Source: Bacillota bacterium
GTDB lineage: Bacteria > Bacillota > DSM-12270 > Thermacetogeniales > Thermacetogeniaceae
NCBI GenBank assembly: GCA_013177945.1
Contig: JABLXW010000001.1
Span: 186,001 to 250,000 of the forward strand
DNA length: 64,000 nucleotides
Reading direction: 5' to 3'
Part shown: positions 37,703-46,494 of the stretch, one piece after another
Layout of the letters: every line of letters starts with the position of its first letter
How positions within the stretch are numbered: position 1 is the first letter of the stretch
The notes under the pieces: model-generated
The model's input: the letters and a program-made list of their open reading frames with translations, nothing else
Told to the model about the DNA's origin: nothing
Databases searched by the model: none
Translations under genes and position numbers: made by a program

Positions 37703-38590
37703 ATGAAGGATTTCGGGCGTGTTTTAACCGCAATGGTTACTCCTTTTACAGAAAGCGGTGAGGTAGCTTACGAACAGGCTGCAACCCTGGCGCGTTACTT
37801 AGTGAAAACCGGGTCGGACGGAATTGTTGTTTCAGGGACTACCGGCGAATCACCTGTTTTGACCAAAGGAGAAAAAGAGAGGCTCTTCGCCGTTGTCAAG
37901 GAAGCCGTAGGGGATCAAGCAACAGTAATCGCCGGCACCGGCTCAAATAACACAAAGGATTCCATTGAATTAACCAAAATTGCCGAAAAGGTTGGAGTTG
38001 ATGGAGTTATGCTTGTAACTCCTTACTATAACAAACCAAGTCAGGAGGGTCTATACCAGCATTTCAAGGCCGTTGCTCAGGAAACCAGCCTCCCTGTAAT
38101 CGTATACAACGTCCCCGGGCGAACATCGGTCAACCTTTTGCCGGGAACAGTGAAAAAACTCGCTGAAATCGAAAACATCGTTGCTGTTAAAGAAGCAAGC
38201 GGGAGCCTTGATCAGGTCGCAGAAATCAGGCGAACAACGCCCCAGGACTTTATAATTTACAGCGGAGACGACTCCCTTACCCTGCCAATGCTGGCACTTG
38301 GCGGTCATGGTGTCATCAGTGTTGCCTCACACGTCGCAGGAAAATTAATCAAAGAAATGGTTACGAACTTTATTGCTGGAAAAGTGGAGGAGGCAAAGGA
38401 GATTCATCTAAAACTCTACCCCCTTTTCAAAGTTTTATTTATTACAACAAACCCTGTTCCTGTTAAGGCAGCTGTTAAGCTTGCCGGGATCAACGTAGGG
38501 CCCCCGCGGCTTCCCCTGGTTGAAGCAACAAGCCAAGAGGTGGAGGCAATTGAGAAAGTAATGAAGGATTTGGATCTGATAAAAAACTAA
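37703..38590 (+). CDS. dapA: 4-hydroxy-tetrahydrodipicolinate synthase
   Basis: DapA condenses pyruvate with aspartate semialdehyde. The 295-residue TIM-barrel protein shows [16 protein letters not shown], the tyrosine in [15 protein letters not shown] (about residue 135), and the Schiff-base lysine in [14 protein letters not shown] (about residue 163). ATG 37703 follows GAGGGGTG; the earlier GTG is within the ribosome-binding site. With asd and dapB it completes the route to the branch point between lysine and dipicolinate. Confidence 0.97.
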   Translation: MKDFGRVLTAMVTPFTESGEVAYEQAATLARYLVKTGSDGIVVSGTTGESPVLTKGEKERLFAVVKEAVGDQATVIAGTGSNNTKDSIELTKIAEKVGVDGVMLVTPYYNKPSQEGLYQHFKAVAQETSLPVIVYNVPGRTSVNLLPGTVKKLAEIENIVAVKEASGSLDQVAEIRRTTPQDFIIYSGDDSLTLPMLALGGHGVISVASHVAGKLIKEMVTNFIAGKVEEAKEIHLKLYPLFKVLFITTNPVPVKAAVKLAGINVGPPRLPLVEATSQEVEAIEKVMKDLDLIKN

Positions 38591-38746
38591 ATCCGATTCC
38601 AGTTCCTGCTCGAGGGGGGCCTTTTACCGGGAGGCGGCAGACCTTTTTGCTCACAAGAGTTTCTTCTATCTCCAGCCGGTCAGCTCAACGGTATTAGCCC
38701 ATCCGGCGTTCGACCCTTGCCTGGGCAGCTAACCACCGAGATTCAC
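38591..38746 (+). other. Gene-free, GC-rich spacer with a large imperfect hairpin
   Basis: No convincing coding frame is present between dapA and the rnjB promoter. The only structure I see is a long imperfect hairpin at 38689-38738, built from CGGT/ACCG, TTAG/CTAA and CCCA/TGGG helices with small internal loops and a 20-base apical loop. It could be the end of the dapA transcript or a decayed structured RNA. It has no T run, so it is not a simple terminator. Confidence 0.35.
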
Positions 38747-38775
38747 TTGTAATTTGAACTGCAAAGAAGTATAAT
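38747..38775 (+). promoter_or_regulatory. Sigma-A promoter upstream of rnjB
   Basis: TTGTAA (38747-38752) and a perfect TATAAT (38770-38775) are separated by 17 bases. Transcription should start near 38782, about 185 bases before the rnjB start codon. Confidence 0.87.
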
Positions 38776-38781
38776 AAAAGG

Positions 38782-38842
38782 CGAAGGGAACGGTTGTGCT
38801 GGTGAGGTAAACCTACCTTTAGAATTACGAGGTAGGTTTTTT
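38782..38842 (+). ncRNA. Short terminated leader or small RNA upstream of rnjB
   Basis: From the predicted start near 38782, only about 60 bases are transcribed before a strong intrinsic terminator: ACCTACCT (38811-38818) and AGGTAGGT (38830-38837), a perfect 8-bp stem with an 11-base loop and at least five T residues (38838-38842). No start codon with a reading frame of useful size lies in it. It is either an attenuated leader of rnjB or an independent small RNA. The rnjB ATG is 123 bases beyond. Confidence 0.6.
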
Positions 38843-38965
38843 CGTTGTCCGATCTGTTCAAGCAGCCAAACAGGGAAAAGACGTGCTATGAAAAAGCCAA
38901 TGACTTTGAGTTAATTAAAGCTCTAATACCATTAAGAACTAACTATAGTACAAGGGGGTGAAAAA

Positions 38966-40630
38966 ATGAAAGATGGGAATTCCGTAATGATCATTCCGCT
39001 GGGAGGACTTGGCGAGATCGGAAAAAATATTATGGCCTTGCGGATTCGAAATAATATTATCGTGGTCGACGGGGGTCTCATGTTTCCCGAAGATGAAATG
39101 CTTGGAATCGATCTGGTGATTCCGGACATCTCGTATCTCCTCGAAAACAGAGAGTACGTTCGAGGAATTCTTCTAACCCATGGCCACGAGGACCACATTG
39201 GAGCCCTTCCGTATATATTGAGAGAACTTAACGTACCAATTTACGGAACCAGGCTAACACTGGGTTTAGTTGAAGCAAAATTAAAAGAAAGCAATTTTGA
39301 AGAGCCGGTTAAAACCCGGTGCATCCGCCCGGGAGATTCCGTCGAACTCGGCCCTTTTCATGTTGAATTCATCAGGGTCAGCCACAGCATAGCCGACGCC
39401 GTTGCCCTGGGCATTAAAACTCCCTTTGGGACGATTGTTCATACGGGGGACTTCAAGCTGGATCAGACACCGGTTAATAATGAAACTACAGATTACCACA
39501 AATTTGCGGAACTCGGAAGAGAGGGGGTGCTCGTCCTCTTATCGGACAGTACAAATGCCGAAAGGCCCGGCTACACTTTGTCCGAACGGGTTGTAGGAGA
39601 AACCTTCGACAAAACCTTTCGTAATGCACGAGAGCGCATTATCATTGCCTGCTTTGCGTCTAATATTCACCGCATTCAGCAGGCGATTACAACCGCTCAT
39701 AAGTACAATCGAAAAGTGGCTGTCGTCGGAAGAAGCATGATCAACGTTGTCAACATTGCTTGGGAACTGGGGTACCTCGAAATTCCTCCGGGAACCCTGG
39801 TAGACCTTGATGAAATTCAGCTCCTCCCGAAACACAAGGTTGTCATTTTAACCACGGGAAGTCAGGGTGAACCCATGTCCGCTTTGACGAGAATGGTAAT
39901 GTGCGATCACAAGAGAATCGAAATCATCCCGGGTGACACTGTTATAATTTCGTCAAGCCCGATTCCCGGCAATGAAAAATTAATCCACCGGACCATTGAT
40001 CATCTGTTCCGGCAGGGCGCGGATGTCATTTACGAACCCTTCTCGGGGGTCCATGTTTCCGGCCACGCAAGCCAGGAAGAGTTAAAATTGATGATCAATC
40101 TTGTCAGACCCAAGTTTTTCATTCCCATCCATGGCGAATACCGGCATTTAATAAAACATGCCCAGCTTGCCAGGGAAGTGGGAATTCCGCCGGCGAACAT
40201 TTTTGTTGCTGAAAACGGACAGGTCCTGGAATTCAACTCCGAACAGGGAGCAGTTGCCGGAAGAGTAACTGCAGGGAAGGTCCTGGTCGATGGACTGGGA
40301 ATCGGAGACGTGGGAAACATCGTCCTGCGGGACCGGAAACAACTTTCTCAAGATGGAATTTTTATCATTGTGGTGACAATTAATAAAGAAACAGGAGCCG
40401 TTATTGCCGGTCCTGATATTGTCTCACGGGGGTTTGTATATGTGCGCGAGTCTGAAGAATTGCTTGAAGAGGCCAAAGAAAAGATCCGCCATATCCTCAA
40501 ACAGTGTGAGGAGGAGCAAACCACGGAATGGGCTGCAATAAAATCTTATATGCGGGAAATCGTGGGGAAGTTCCTCTACGAGCGAACCCGGCGCAGACCA
40601 ATGATCCTGCCCATTATCATGGAGGTGTAA
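38966..40630 (+). CDS. rnj: Ribonuclease J
   Basis: RNase J is the 5'-exonuclease and endonuclease of Gram-positive mRNA decay and rRNA maturation. The 554-residue protein has the metallo-beta-lactamase motif LLTHGHEDHIGALPYILREL (about residues 70-90), the beta-CASP domain with SDSTNAERPGYT, and a C-terminal oligomerisation domain. ATG 38966 follows AAGGGGGTG. Its place between dapA and tepA is that of rnjB (ymfA) in Bacillus subtilis; whether a second paralogue exists elsewhere cannot be told from this window. Confidence 0.96.
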   Translation: MKDGNSVMIIPLGGLGEIGKNIMALRIRNNIIVVDGGLMFPEDEMLGIDLVIPDISYLLENREYVRGILLTHGHEDHIGALPYILRELNVPIYGTRLTLGLVEAKLKESNFEEPVKTRCIRPGDSVELGPFHVEFIRVSHSIADAVALGIKTPFGTIVHTGDFKLDQTPVNNETTDYHKFAELGREGVLVLLSDSTNAERPGYTLSERVVGETFDKTFRNARERIIIACFASNIHRIQQAITTAHKYNRKVAVVGRSMINVVNIAWELGYLEIPPGTLVDLDEIQLLPKHKVVILTTGSQGEPMSALTRMVMCDHKRIEIIPGDTVIISSSPIPGNEKLIHRTIDHLFRQGADVIYEPFSGVHVSGHASQEELKLMINLVRPKFFIPIHGEYRHLIKHAQLAREVGIPPANIFVAENGQVLEFNSEQGAVAGRVTAGKVLVDGLGIGDVGNIVLRDRKQLSQDGIFIIVVTINKETGAVIAGPDIVSRGFVYVRESEELLEEAKEKIRHILKQCEEEQTTEWAAIKSYMREIVGKFLYERTRRRPMILPIIMEV

Positions 40631-40666
40631 TTGACAAGGGCAGCGACGCCCCTGTGAAGTCGAAGT

Positions 40667-40858
40667 CTACCTTGATAAAATCCTGCAATCAGGACAGCCT
40701 TTCCCGCTCCAGAACCTTTCCTTTTCTTCCTCGCTGAATGAAAAGTGAATGCTGGATACAGACCAAATCACACCACAAACAGGGCAGATCACAGATCCGC
40801 TCCTGTCAATTATCGAGATTCCGTCAAATTCGCAGGGAATATCGTCCTTTAAAAACAA
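40667..40858 (-). CDS. Small zinc-ribbon-like protein
   Basis: The 63-residue product starts at TTG 40858, which lies 8 bases after AAGGAGG (complement of 40867-40873). It contains four cysteines in two pairs, VICPVCGVIW and GKGCPDCRIL, a compact zinc-ribbon arrangement, with a preceding cysteine in IPCEFDG. A longer in-frame reading from 40942 would add a hydrophobic stretch that covers the promoter and ribosome-binding site, so I reject it. It is on the minus strand with tepA and ylzJ but has its own extended -10 promoter. Function unknown. Confidence 0.7.
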   Translation of the reverse strand: MFLKDDIPCEFDGISIIDRSGSVICPVCGVIWSVSSIHFSFSEEEKERFWSGKGCPDCRILSR

Positions 40859-40892
40859 ATGCCCTTCCTCCTTGAAAAAAGTTGCTGCACAT

Positions 40893-40901
40893 ATTATAAC
40901 A
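40893..40901 (-). promoter_or_regulatory. Extended -10 promoter of the zinc-ribbon gene
   Basis: On the minus strand the sequence reads TGTTATAAT, an extended -10 element (TGnTATAAT), with no good -35 box. Transcription would start about 28 bases before the TTG at 40858. Confidence 0.55.
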
Positions 40902-40920
40902 AAATGTTTAAAAAGCAGCA

Positions 40921-41160
40921 TCAGGAATATGAAAAAGGGCATTTATACAGACTAAAGAGGGATATCTCCCGCCCCGGCTGATATTCTGGCCTCAGGTAAA
41001 CATTGGGGTCAGAACTCCTGATCTGGACGATTTTTCCTATCCCTGGCCCTGTAGGCTGAATTACAAAGGTTATTCCGGAAAATTCGACTTCCTGGTACGA
41101 GGGAACATTTCCCTCCGATGCCCAGATCAACTCAAGAGGAAGAGGAGTATAAAGGATCAC
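40921..41160 (-). CDS. ylzJ: YlzJ-like protein
   Basis: The 79-residue protein begins [17 protein letters not shown], the diagnostic opening of the YlzJ family, and continues with short beta-type segments such as [19 protein letters not shown]. Its start overlaps the last codon of tepA by 4 bases, so the two are translationally coupled. The same tepA-ylzJ pair occurs in Bacillus subtilis, but here both are on the minus strand. The function is unknown. Confidence 0.85.
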   Translation of the reverse strand: MILYTPLPLELIWASEGNVPSYQEVEFSGITFVIQPTGPGIGKIVQIRSSDPNVYLRPEYQPGREISLFSLYKCPFSYS

Positions 41161-41921
41161 CGAGCCACCCCTTTTCCTCTTTTTGTTTCCTGTATCATCT
41201 CCTGCAATTTTCTGATCGCATCACCGAGCCCTCCCACATTGTCAATTAATCCTACATCCACCGCATCTCTCCCCACAAGAACCGTTCCGATATCCCGCGC
41301 CAGTTCCCCGGTCCGGAACATCAACTCCCGGAATTTCTCCTCGGTAATACGCGAGTGCCTGGCAACAAATCGGACCACTCTGTCCTGCATCTTATCCAGG
41401 TACTCATATGTTTGTGGAACTCCAATTACCAAGCCGCTCAACCTTATTGGATGGATTGTCATCGTGGCAGTTTCAGCAATAAAGGAATATCGAGCACTTA
41501 CCGCTACCGGAACCCCGATTGAATGACCTCCTCCTAAAATAAGAGAAACCGTCGGCTTGGACATGCTCACGATCATTTCTGCAATCGCCAGTCCGGCTTC
41601 AACATCTCCCCCCACTGTATTCAAAACAATTAAAAGTGCTTCTATTTCCGGGTTTTGCTCTACAGCCACCAGTTGGGGAATGATGTGCTCGTACTTTGTA
41701 GTTTTGTTCTGCGGGGGGAGCACCAGGTGCCCTTCAATCTGACCTACTATCGGGACACAGTGGATATTGGTTTTTACATTGGGAATGTTCAATTGTCCGA
41801 ATTCCTTAATGGCATCGATCTTCCTTACCCCTTGTATTTTACGCTTTTCAGGCTGGGGAGGACTCTGAGGTTGACGGGTTATTCGGGGATCTCGCGGCTC
41901 ACCACGTAGCTCCATAGGCAT
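41157..41921 (-). CDS. tepA: ClpP-class serine protease TepA (translocation-enhancing protein)
   Basis: TepA is a ClpP-fold peptidase implicated in secretion and in processing of translocated or spore proteins. The 254-residue protein has a disordered N-terminus (about residues 1-45, rich in Pro, Arg and Gln). The ClpP core follows, with [18 protein letters not shown], the nucleophilic serine in [16 protein letters not shown], and the histidine in [12 protein letters not shown]. Start ATG 41921 or ATG 41915; GAAGGGA is better spaced for the second. It is divergent from ftsK. Confidence 0.92.
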   Translation of the reverse strand: MPMELRGEPRDPRITRQPQSPPQPEKRKIQGVRKIDAIKEFGQLNIPNVKTNIHCVPIVGQIEGHLVLPPQNKTTKYEHIIPQLVAVEQNPEIEALLIVLNTVGGDVEAGLAIAEMIVSMSKPTVSLILGGGHSIGVPVAVSARYSFIAETATMTIHPIRLSGLVIGVPQTYEYLDKMQDRVVRFVARHSRITEEKFRELMFRTGELARDIGTVLVGRDAVDVGLIDNVGGLGDAIRKLQEMIQETKRGKGVAR

Positions 41922-42019
41922 TCCCTTCTCAAGGCAAATTTCTAAGTTTTATTATGTTCGCTCTCCCACAAATAATTCGCAGGATCCCGAGCAAAAATAT
42001 TTTCCTTGTTGGCAAGAAG

Positions 42020-42028
42020 TGTTATAAT
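42020..42028 (+). promoter_or_regulatory. Extended -10 promoter of the ftsK/spoIIIE gene
   Basis: TGTTATAAT (TG plus one base plus TATAAT) is present with no clear -35 box. Transcription would start near 42035, about 28 bases before the GTG start. Confidence 0.6.
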
Positions 42029-42062
42029 TTGGGAAGAATGGAAGGATACAAGGAGGAAGGCC

Positions 42063-44258
42063 GTGGCTCCCAGAATTAAGCAAGAAGCAAAATTAGCACA
42101 TGAAAAATTAAAGTATGAAATTGCAGGAATCTTAATTCTGGCCCTTGCCCTTTTTGTTTTCCTCAGCCTCTTTACCCAAACGGGTATCATCGGGAGTTTC
42201 CTCAAGCAGCTACTCGCTTTGACAACTGGTGAGAAGGGAGTTTTTGTTGTTCCCTGGGTGCTCGCTTTCTTTGGATTCAACCTTTGCTGGAACCGCAGGC
42301 CATTGACCATGAATCCCCGTACCTGGGGAGTTTTGCTCTTCTTTTTGATCGCAATGACAGGATTTCACCTTCTTTTCTTTCCGGCTCAACCTCTATCCAG
42401 AAACGAAATCATCAAGTATTTGTGGAGAGCCGGTCTTGAGGGGAAGGGCGGAGGCATTTTAGGTGCCGCTTTCAGCATCATGGCTGTTTTTCTTTTTGGC
42501 CGGCATGGTGCTTATATCCTCGTCATTGCCCTGTGCGGTATCGATCTCGTCCTCCTCACAGGTATTTCTACAAAGAAAATTCTTAAATATTTAGGAAGCG
42601 GGTGCTTAAAAATAGGAGGTATCATTAAAGCAAAAACATTAAATTTCCTTTTTATTGAAGAAGAAACTCAACCTGAAGAAAAAGAAAAGGAAAAAGAAAA
42701 AGAGGAAGAGAACCCATCGCTTCCTGTTATTATCGATTATAATTCTCCTTCGGATGCCAAAGAGCAACCGGAAAACCTTCCCGAGCCCACAGAAGAGAAA
42801 CAACAAGAGTCTCCTGGTTTTCCAAAATATGAATTGCCTCCTCTGACCTTGTTAACCCGTCCTCTGAAAGTTAAAAGCAGCCGTCTCAATAAAGAAATCA
42901 TCGAAAATGTTCGGATACTTGAAGAGACCCTGGAAAGCTTTGGGGTGAAGGTCTGCGTTAGCCAGGTGCACCGGGGGCCTGCAATTACCCGCTATGAGAT
43001 TCAACCGGCACCCGGAATAAAGGTAAGCAAAATCATCCGGCTCGCCGACGATATCGCTTTAAGCCTTGCAGCCCCCGATGTTCGAATCGAAGCTCCGATC
43101 CCCGGTAAAGCGGCGCTTGGAATCGAGGTGCCAAACAAAGAGGTGACCCCTGTTTACCTGCGGGAAATTCTCGAAACCAACGAGTTTCAGAATGCCTCCT
43201 CCAAACTTACGATTGCTTTGGGAAAAGATATTGCCGGCAATCCGCTTGTTGCAGATCTGGTCAAGATGCCGCATCTTTTGATAGCAGGGGCCACCGGCTC
43301 GGGAAAAAGCGTCTGCTTAAACACCATTATTTGCAGTATTCTCTTTAAAGCAACCCCTGACGAAGTGAAGTTTTTGCTGATAGACCCTAAAATGGTGGAA
43401 TTGATCATGTACAACGGAATTCCCCACCTCCTTGCGCCAGTTGTTACAGAGCCGAAAAGAGCAGCCGCCGCTTTAAAATGGACTGTGAGAGAAATGGAAA
43501 GCCGCTACGAACTATTCGCCTCCTTGGGAGTTCGTGATATCAACCGGTACAACTCCCAATTTTGCGGCGCCCAGGAGCAGAAGCAGTACCTTCCTTTACC
43601 GTACATCGTTGTGGTTATAGATGAGCTGGCAGATTTAATGATGATCTCCCCTGTTGAAGTGGAAGATGCCATTTGCCGTTTGGCCCAAATGGCGCGCGCC
43701 GCTGGGATCCACCTCGTTGTTGCAACCCAGCGCCCCTCAGTTGATGTCATTACCGGTGTGATTAAAGCAAATATTCCTTCCCGGATTGCCTTTGCCGTTT
43801 CTTCTCAAACGGACTCCCGCACCATCCTTGATTTGAATGGTGCTGAAAAGCTGCTGGGGAAAGGAGATATGCTTTTCCTGCCCGTGGGAGCAATTAAACC
43901 CATCAGAATCCAGGGGGCGCTTGTGACCGATAACGAAGTTGAAGAAATCGTCACTCATGTTTCAAAACAGAGAAAACCCTTTTACCCCACAGAGATTCCG
44001 GAATGGACGGAGGCCGCAAACCGGGAGGATGACGACTTCGGTGATCCCCTTTTTAAGGAGGCGGCAAGGCTTGTAATAGAAATGGGGCATGCCTCTGTTT
44101 CTCTTCTTCAGCGACGTTTCCGGATCGGTTACTCCAGAGCTGCCAGAATTATGGATATTCTTGAGGAAAAAGGCATTGTGGGGCCCTTTGAAGGGTCAAA
44201 ACCCCGGGGCATTTTAATGAATCTGGAACAATTTTATAAATACTATGGTGGAAAATAG
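42063..44258 (+). CDS. spoIIIE: DNA translocase FtsK/SpoIIIE
   Basis: This membrane-anchored hexameric motor pumps DNA through the division or sporulation septum. GTG 42063, after AAGGAGGAAGG, gives 731 residues. Four to five membrane helices occupy about residues 20-190. A charged Lys/Glu linker and disordered region follow to about 290. The motor domain has Walker A in [17 protein letters not shown] (about residue 420) and Walker B in [16 protein letters not shown]-terminal gamma winged-helix domain reads chromosomal orientation sequences. In a spore former at this locus the SpoIIIE role is likely. Confidence 0.95.
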   Translation: MAPRIKQEAKLAHEKLKYEIAGILILALALFVFLSLFTQTGIIGSFLKQLLALTTGEKGVFVVPWVLAFFGFNLCWNRRPLTMNPRTWGVLLFFLIAMTGFHLLFFPAQPLSRNEIIKYLWRAGLEGKGGGILGAAFSIMAVFLFGRHGAYILVIALCGIDLVLLTGISTKKILKYLGSGCLKIGGIIKAKTLNFLFIEEETQPEEKEKEKEKEEENPSLPVIIDYNSPSDAKEQPENLPEPTEEKQQESPGFPKYELPPLTLLTRPLKVKSSRLNKEIIENVRILEETLESFGVKVCVSQVHRGPAITRYEIQPAPGIKVSKIIRLADDIALSLAAPDVRIEAPIPGKAALGIEVPNKEVTPVYLREILETNEFQNASSKLTIALGKDIAGNPLVADLVKMPHLLIAGATGSGKSVCLNTIICSILFKATPDEVKFLLIDPKMVELIMYNGIPHLLAPVVTEPKRAAAALKWTVREMESRYELFASLGVRDINRYNSQFCGAQEQKQYLPLPYIVVVIDELADLMMISPVEVEDAICRLAQMARAAGIHLVVATQRPSVDVITGVIKANIPSRIAFAVSSQTDSRTILDLNGAEKLLGKGDMLFLPVGAIKPIRIQGALVTDNEVEEIVTHVSKQRKPFYPTEIPEWTEAANREDDDFGDPLFKEAARLVIEMGHASVSLLQRRFRIGYSRAARIMDILEEKGIVGPFEGSKPRGILMNLEQFYKYYGGK

Positions 44259-44304
44259 CTTTTCCTTCTTGTCTTTTTCACAAAAATTTTGATATCATTA
44301 ATTA

Positions 44305-44334
44305 AACAATAATTCAGAGAACTGAACTATTGTT
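44305..44334 (+). promoter_or_regulatory. Near-perfect 13-bp inverted repeat, candidate operator
   Basis: AACAATAATTCAG (44305-44317) and CTGAACTATTGTT (44322-44334) are inverted copies with 12 of 13 positions matching and a 4-base AGAA spacer. It ends 12 bases before the ATG of a protein with a DNA-binding domain and has no T run, so an operator used for autoregulation is more likely than a terminator. Confidence 0.6.
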
Positions 44335-44346
44335 AATGGGGAAAAA

Positions 44347-45426
44347 ATGAGCCATCTAACCGAGCGGGAAAAGCAAATTCTTGCTTATTTAAAAAAGGAC
44401 CCCATGATTTCCCAGGATGAGCTTGCCGCGAAAATGCAGATTTCGCGTTCCGCTGCCGCCGTCCACATTTCCAACCTGATGCGGAAAGGGTACATTTTGG
44501 GGAGGGGTTATATTTTTAACGAACGGAGCGGTGTTCTCGTTATCGGAAAAACCTGGATCGAAATTCGCGGAGAGATCACCGGTGAAGCGCCTGCGGGAAA
44601 GGTTGTAATGGAATACGGCGGGTTTGGGTATCTCCTCGCTCAAGAACTGGCCAGGTTCCGGGTTGAGCCAACCTTGCTCACTTTTCTCGGACGTGATGAA
44701 ATTGGAGATCAGATTTATAACAACCTCCTCCAGAAAGGGGTTAAAGTTCAGCACATCATCAGAAACCCTGCATTCTCCAGCGGAAAACGCATCGTAGTAA
44801 AAAGGGGAGAGGAACTTCTTCTCGAGGTCGAGGAGATGGATATTGCCCGGAGCCTGACCCAGAAAGTCCTCTCCACAAAAGAAGAGCTTTTGAGAACAAC
44901 AAAGGTGCTGCTAATTGATGGAACTTTGCCCTTCCAGGAAATCGAATACCTCATCACCAAGATAAAACAGTACAATATCGCAGCCTCCATTGTAGGCTGC
45001 TCTCTTAACTGGCTCCAGAAGAAGGAACTCCTCAGCTGTCCCCAGCTCTTTTTAGTTTGTCGCCACCAAGAAATCCAAGAGCTGGAAGGGGTCCCTCTGG
45101 GAACTGAACCTGAAGCTTTTTTCCCCTCCTGCCGGAGAATTATTAATCAGGGTCTGCAGGCACTTATCGTTATTCTTGAAGAACAGGGTTTGCTTCTTGT
45201 TACCAAAAAGGAAACGATGTATTTTCCGGTTTTACCTCTTCATACCTCGGGATCTCCTTTGAGCATTACGGCAGGAATTGCCGGAGGGCTTGCAGCAGGC
45301 TATGAAATCCGGCTGGCAGTACGCCGGGCCATGGGCATTCAGGACTCTCAGCAGCCAGGCCGTTCACGGAGCCAGAAGGAAAGAACCCCCGGCTCTTTAG
45401 AATTTGATGAAAGCAGTTTGAAGTAA
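44347..45426 (+). CDS. Winged-helix protein with degenerate PfkB/ribokinase-like domain
   Basis: The 359-residue protein has an N-terminal winged helix-turn-helix (about residues 4-58, LTEREKQILAYLKKDPMISQ and MQISRSAAAVHISNLMRKG). A PfkB-type sugar/nucleoside kinase fold follows (about 62-330, EYGGFGYLLAQELARF, TFLGRDEIGDQIYNNL). This layout resembles HTH-containing pseudouridine-kinase-type proteins. The usual catalytic GAGD motif is replaced by TSGSPLSITAGIAGGLAAG, with no aspartate at the expected place, so kinase activity is doubtful. It may be a ligand-sensing regulator. An inverted repeat lies just upstream; mnmH follows after 3 bases. Confidence 0.8.
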   Translation: MSHLTEREKQILAYLKKDPMISQDELAAKMQISRSAAAVHISNLMRKGYILGRGYIFNERSGVLVIGKTWIEIRGEITGEAPAGKVVMEYGGFGYLLAQELARFRVEPTLLTFLGRDEIGDQIYNNLLQKGVKVQHIIRNPAFSSGKRIVVKRGEELLLEVEEMDIARSLTQKVLSTKEELLRTTKVLLIDGTLPFQEIEYLITKIKQYNIAASIVGCSLNWLQKKELLSCPQLFLVCRHQEIQELEGVPLGTEPEAFFPSCRRIINQGLQALIVILEEQGLLLVTKKETMYFPVLPLHTSGSPLSITAGIAGGLAAGYEIRLAVRRAMGIQDSQQPGRSRSQKERTPGSLEFDESSLK

Positions 45427-45429
45427 AGT

Positions 45430-46494
45430 GTGGGAAATCAAATGATCGAGATGGTAACTGTCGAAGAGATTTTCAAGAAACCTGATGCAGTTTTGATAGA
45501 TGTCCGGACTAAAACCGAATATACAGAAGGTACAATTCCAGGCGCAATCAACCTTCCTTTGTTTGATGAGGCGGAACGGAGTGAAATCGGGATCATATAT
45601 CGGATGTTAGGGCCTGAAAAGGCACGGATGAGGGGGTTGGCTCTCGCCTCTCCCAAACTTGTTCGTTTAGCCGAGTTGCTCCAGCCTTACCGCAACCGGG
45701 AACTCGTCTTGTTCTGCTGGCGGGGTGGACTGAGGAGCCAGGCACTCGCCTCTGTTCTAAAACTGGCAGGATTTCAGTGTTCCTATTTAAAGGGGGGTTA
45801 TAAAGCTTATCGCCGCCATGTAATTTCATACCTGGCAGAATACCAATATAAACAGAAATTTGTCGTCCTGGAGGGCCTTACGGGAGTCGGGAAAACAGAA
45901 GTTATCCAGTTCTTAAAGGAAATGAAGGAACCGGCAATTGATCTCGAAGACCTCGCAGGTCACCGGGGTTCGGTTTTCGGCCATATCGGTTTCACCGCTA
46001 TGCGCTCTCAAAAAGATTTTGAAGCATTGCTTGCCCTTGAACTGGAAAGACTCAAAGAGTCAAAATACCTTATTGTCGAGTGCGAAAGCCGGCGGATAGG
46101 GAATATCTATCTCCCAACCCCTTTCTTCGAAGCGATGCAAAGGGGAACACGGATTCTTCTTTACGATCGATTTGAGGAGAGGGTAAAGAGGTTGGTTGCA
46201 ACATACCTTGCCACACAAAAGGACAACTGCGACCTCGAAAACGCGGTTTCTCACCTTCAAGTACGTTTGGGGAAACGAAAAACCGCATTTCTCTGTAATC
46301 TGCTCAACAAGCAGGATTACGAGGCGGCAGTAGGGTTTTTACTCCGGGAATATTATGACCCCCTTTACCACTTTCCGGACGGTCCCAGTGAAAGCTACCC
46401 TATTTCGGTGTGCAGCCGGGATCCCGTTAAGGCCGCCTGGGAAATTAAAAAGTACCTGAAAAAGTTTATTAAATTTATGGGGAGGGCATCATGA
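45430..46494 (+). CDS. mnmH: tRNA 2-selenouridine synthase (rhodanese/P-loop)
   Basis: MnmH (SelU) replaces sulfur by selenium at the wobble 2-thiouridine of certain tRNAs, via a geranyl intermediate, using selenophosphate. The 354-residue protein has a rhodanese domain (residues 1-130) with catalytic cysteine in ELVLFCWRGGLRSQA (about residue 97). A P-loop domain follows, with VVLEGLTGVGKTEVIQFL (about 145) and DLAGHRGSVFGHIG. GTG 45430 is the frame start; ATG 45442 is the alternative and neither has a strong ribosome-binding site. selD, needed for selenophosphate, is not in the window. Confidence 0.93.
   Translation: MGNQMIEMVTVEEIFKKPDAVLIDVRTKTEYTEGTIPGAINLPLFDEAERSEIGIIYRMLGPEKARMRGLALASPKLVRLAELLQPYRNRELVLFCWRGGLRSQALASVLKLAGFQCSYLKGGYKAYRRHVISYLAEYQYKQKFVVLEGLTGVGKTEVIQFLKEMKEPAIDLEDLAGHRGSVFGHIGFTAMRSQKDFEALLALELERLKESKYLIVECESRRIGNIYLPTPFFEAMQRGTRILLYDRFEERVKRLVATYLATQKDNCDLENAVSHLQVRLGKRKTAFLCNLLNKQDYEAAVGFLLREYYDPLYHFPDGPSESYPISVCSRDPVKAAWEIKKYLKKFIKFMGRAS

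Noticed and set aside
38681-38745. tRNA-like sequence (AGCTCAACGGTA and a TTCGA-containing loop)
   Set aside because: No matching acceptor stem and the D- and T-stems do not close; it cannot form a cloverleaf.
40679-40692. Small hairpin with T run on the minus strand as a terminator
   Set aside because: It lies inside the last codons of the zinc-ribbon gene and has only a 5-bp stem.
42655-42720. Lys/Glu-rich run in the ftsK gene as a possible frameshift or repeat expansion
   Set aside because: The frame stays open and a charged disordered linker is normal for FtsK/SpoIIIE.
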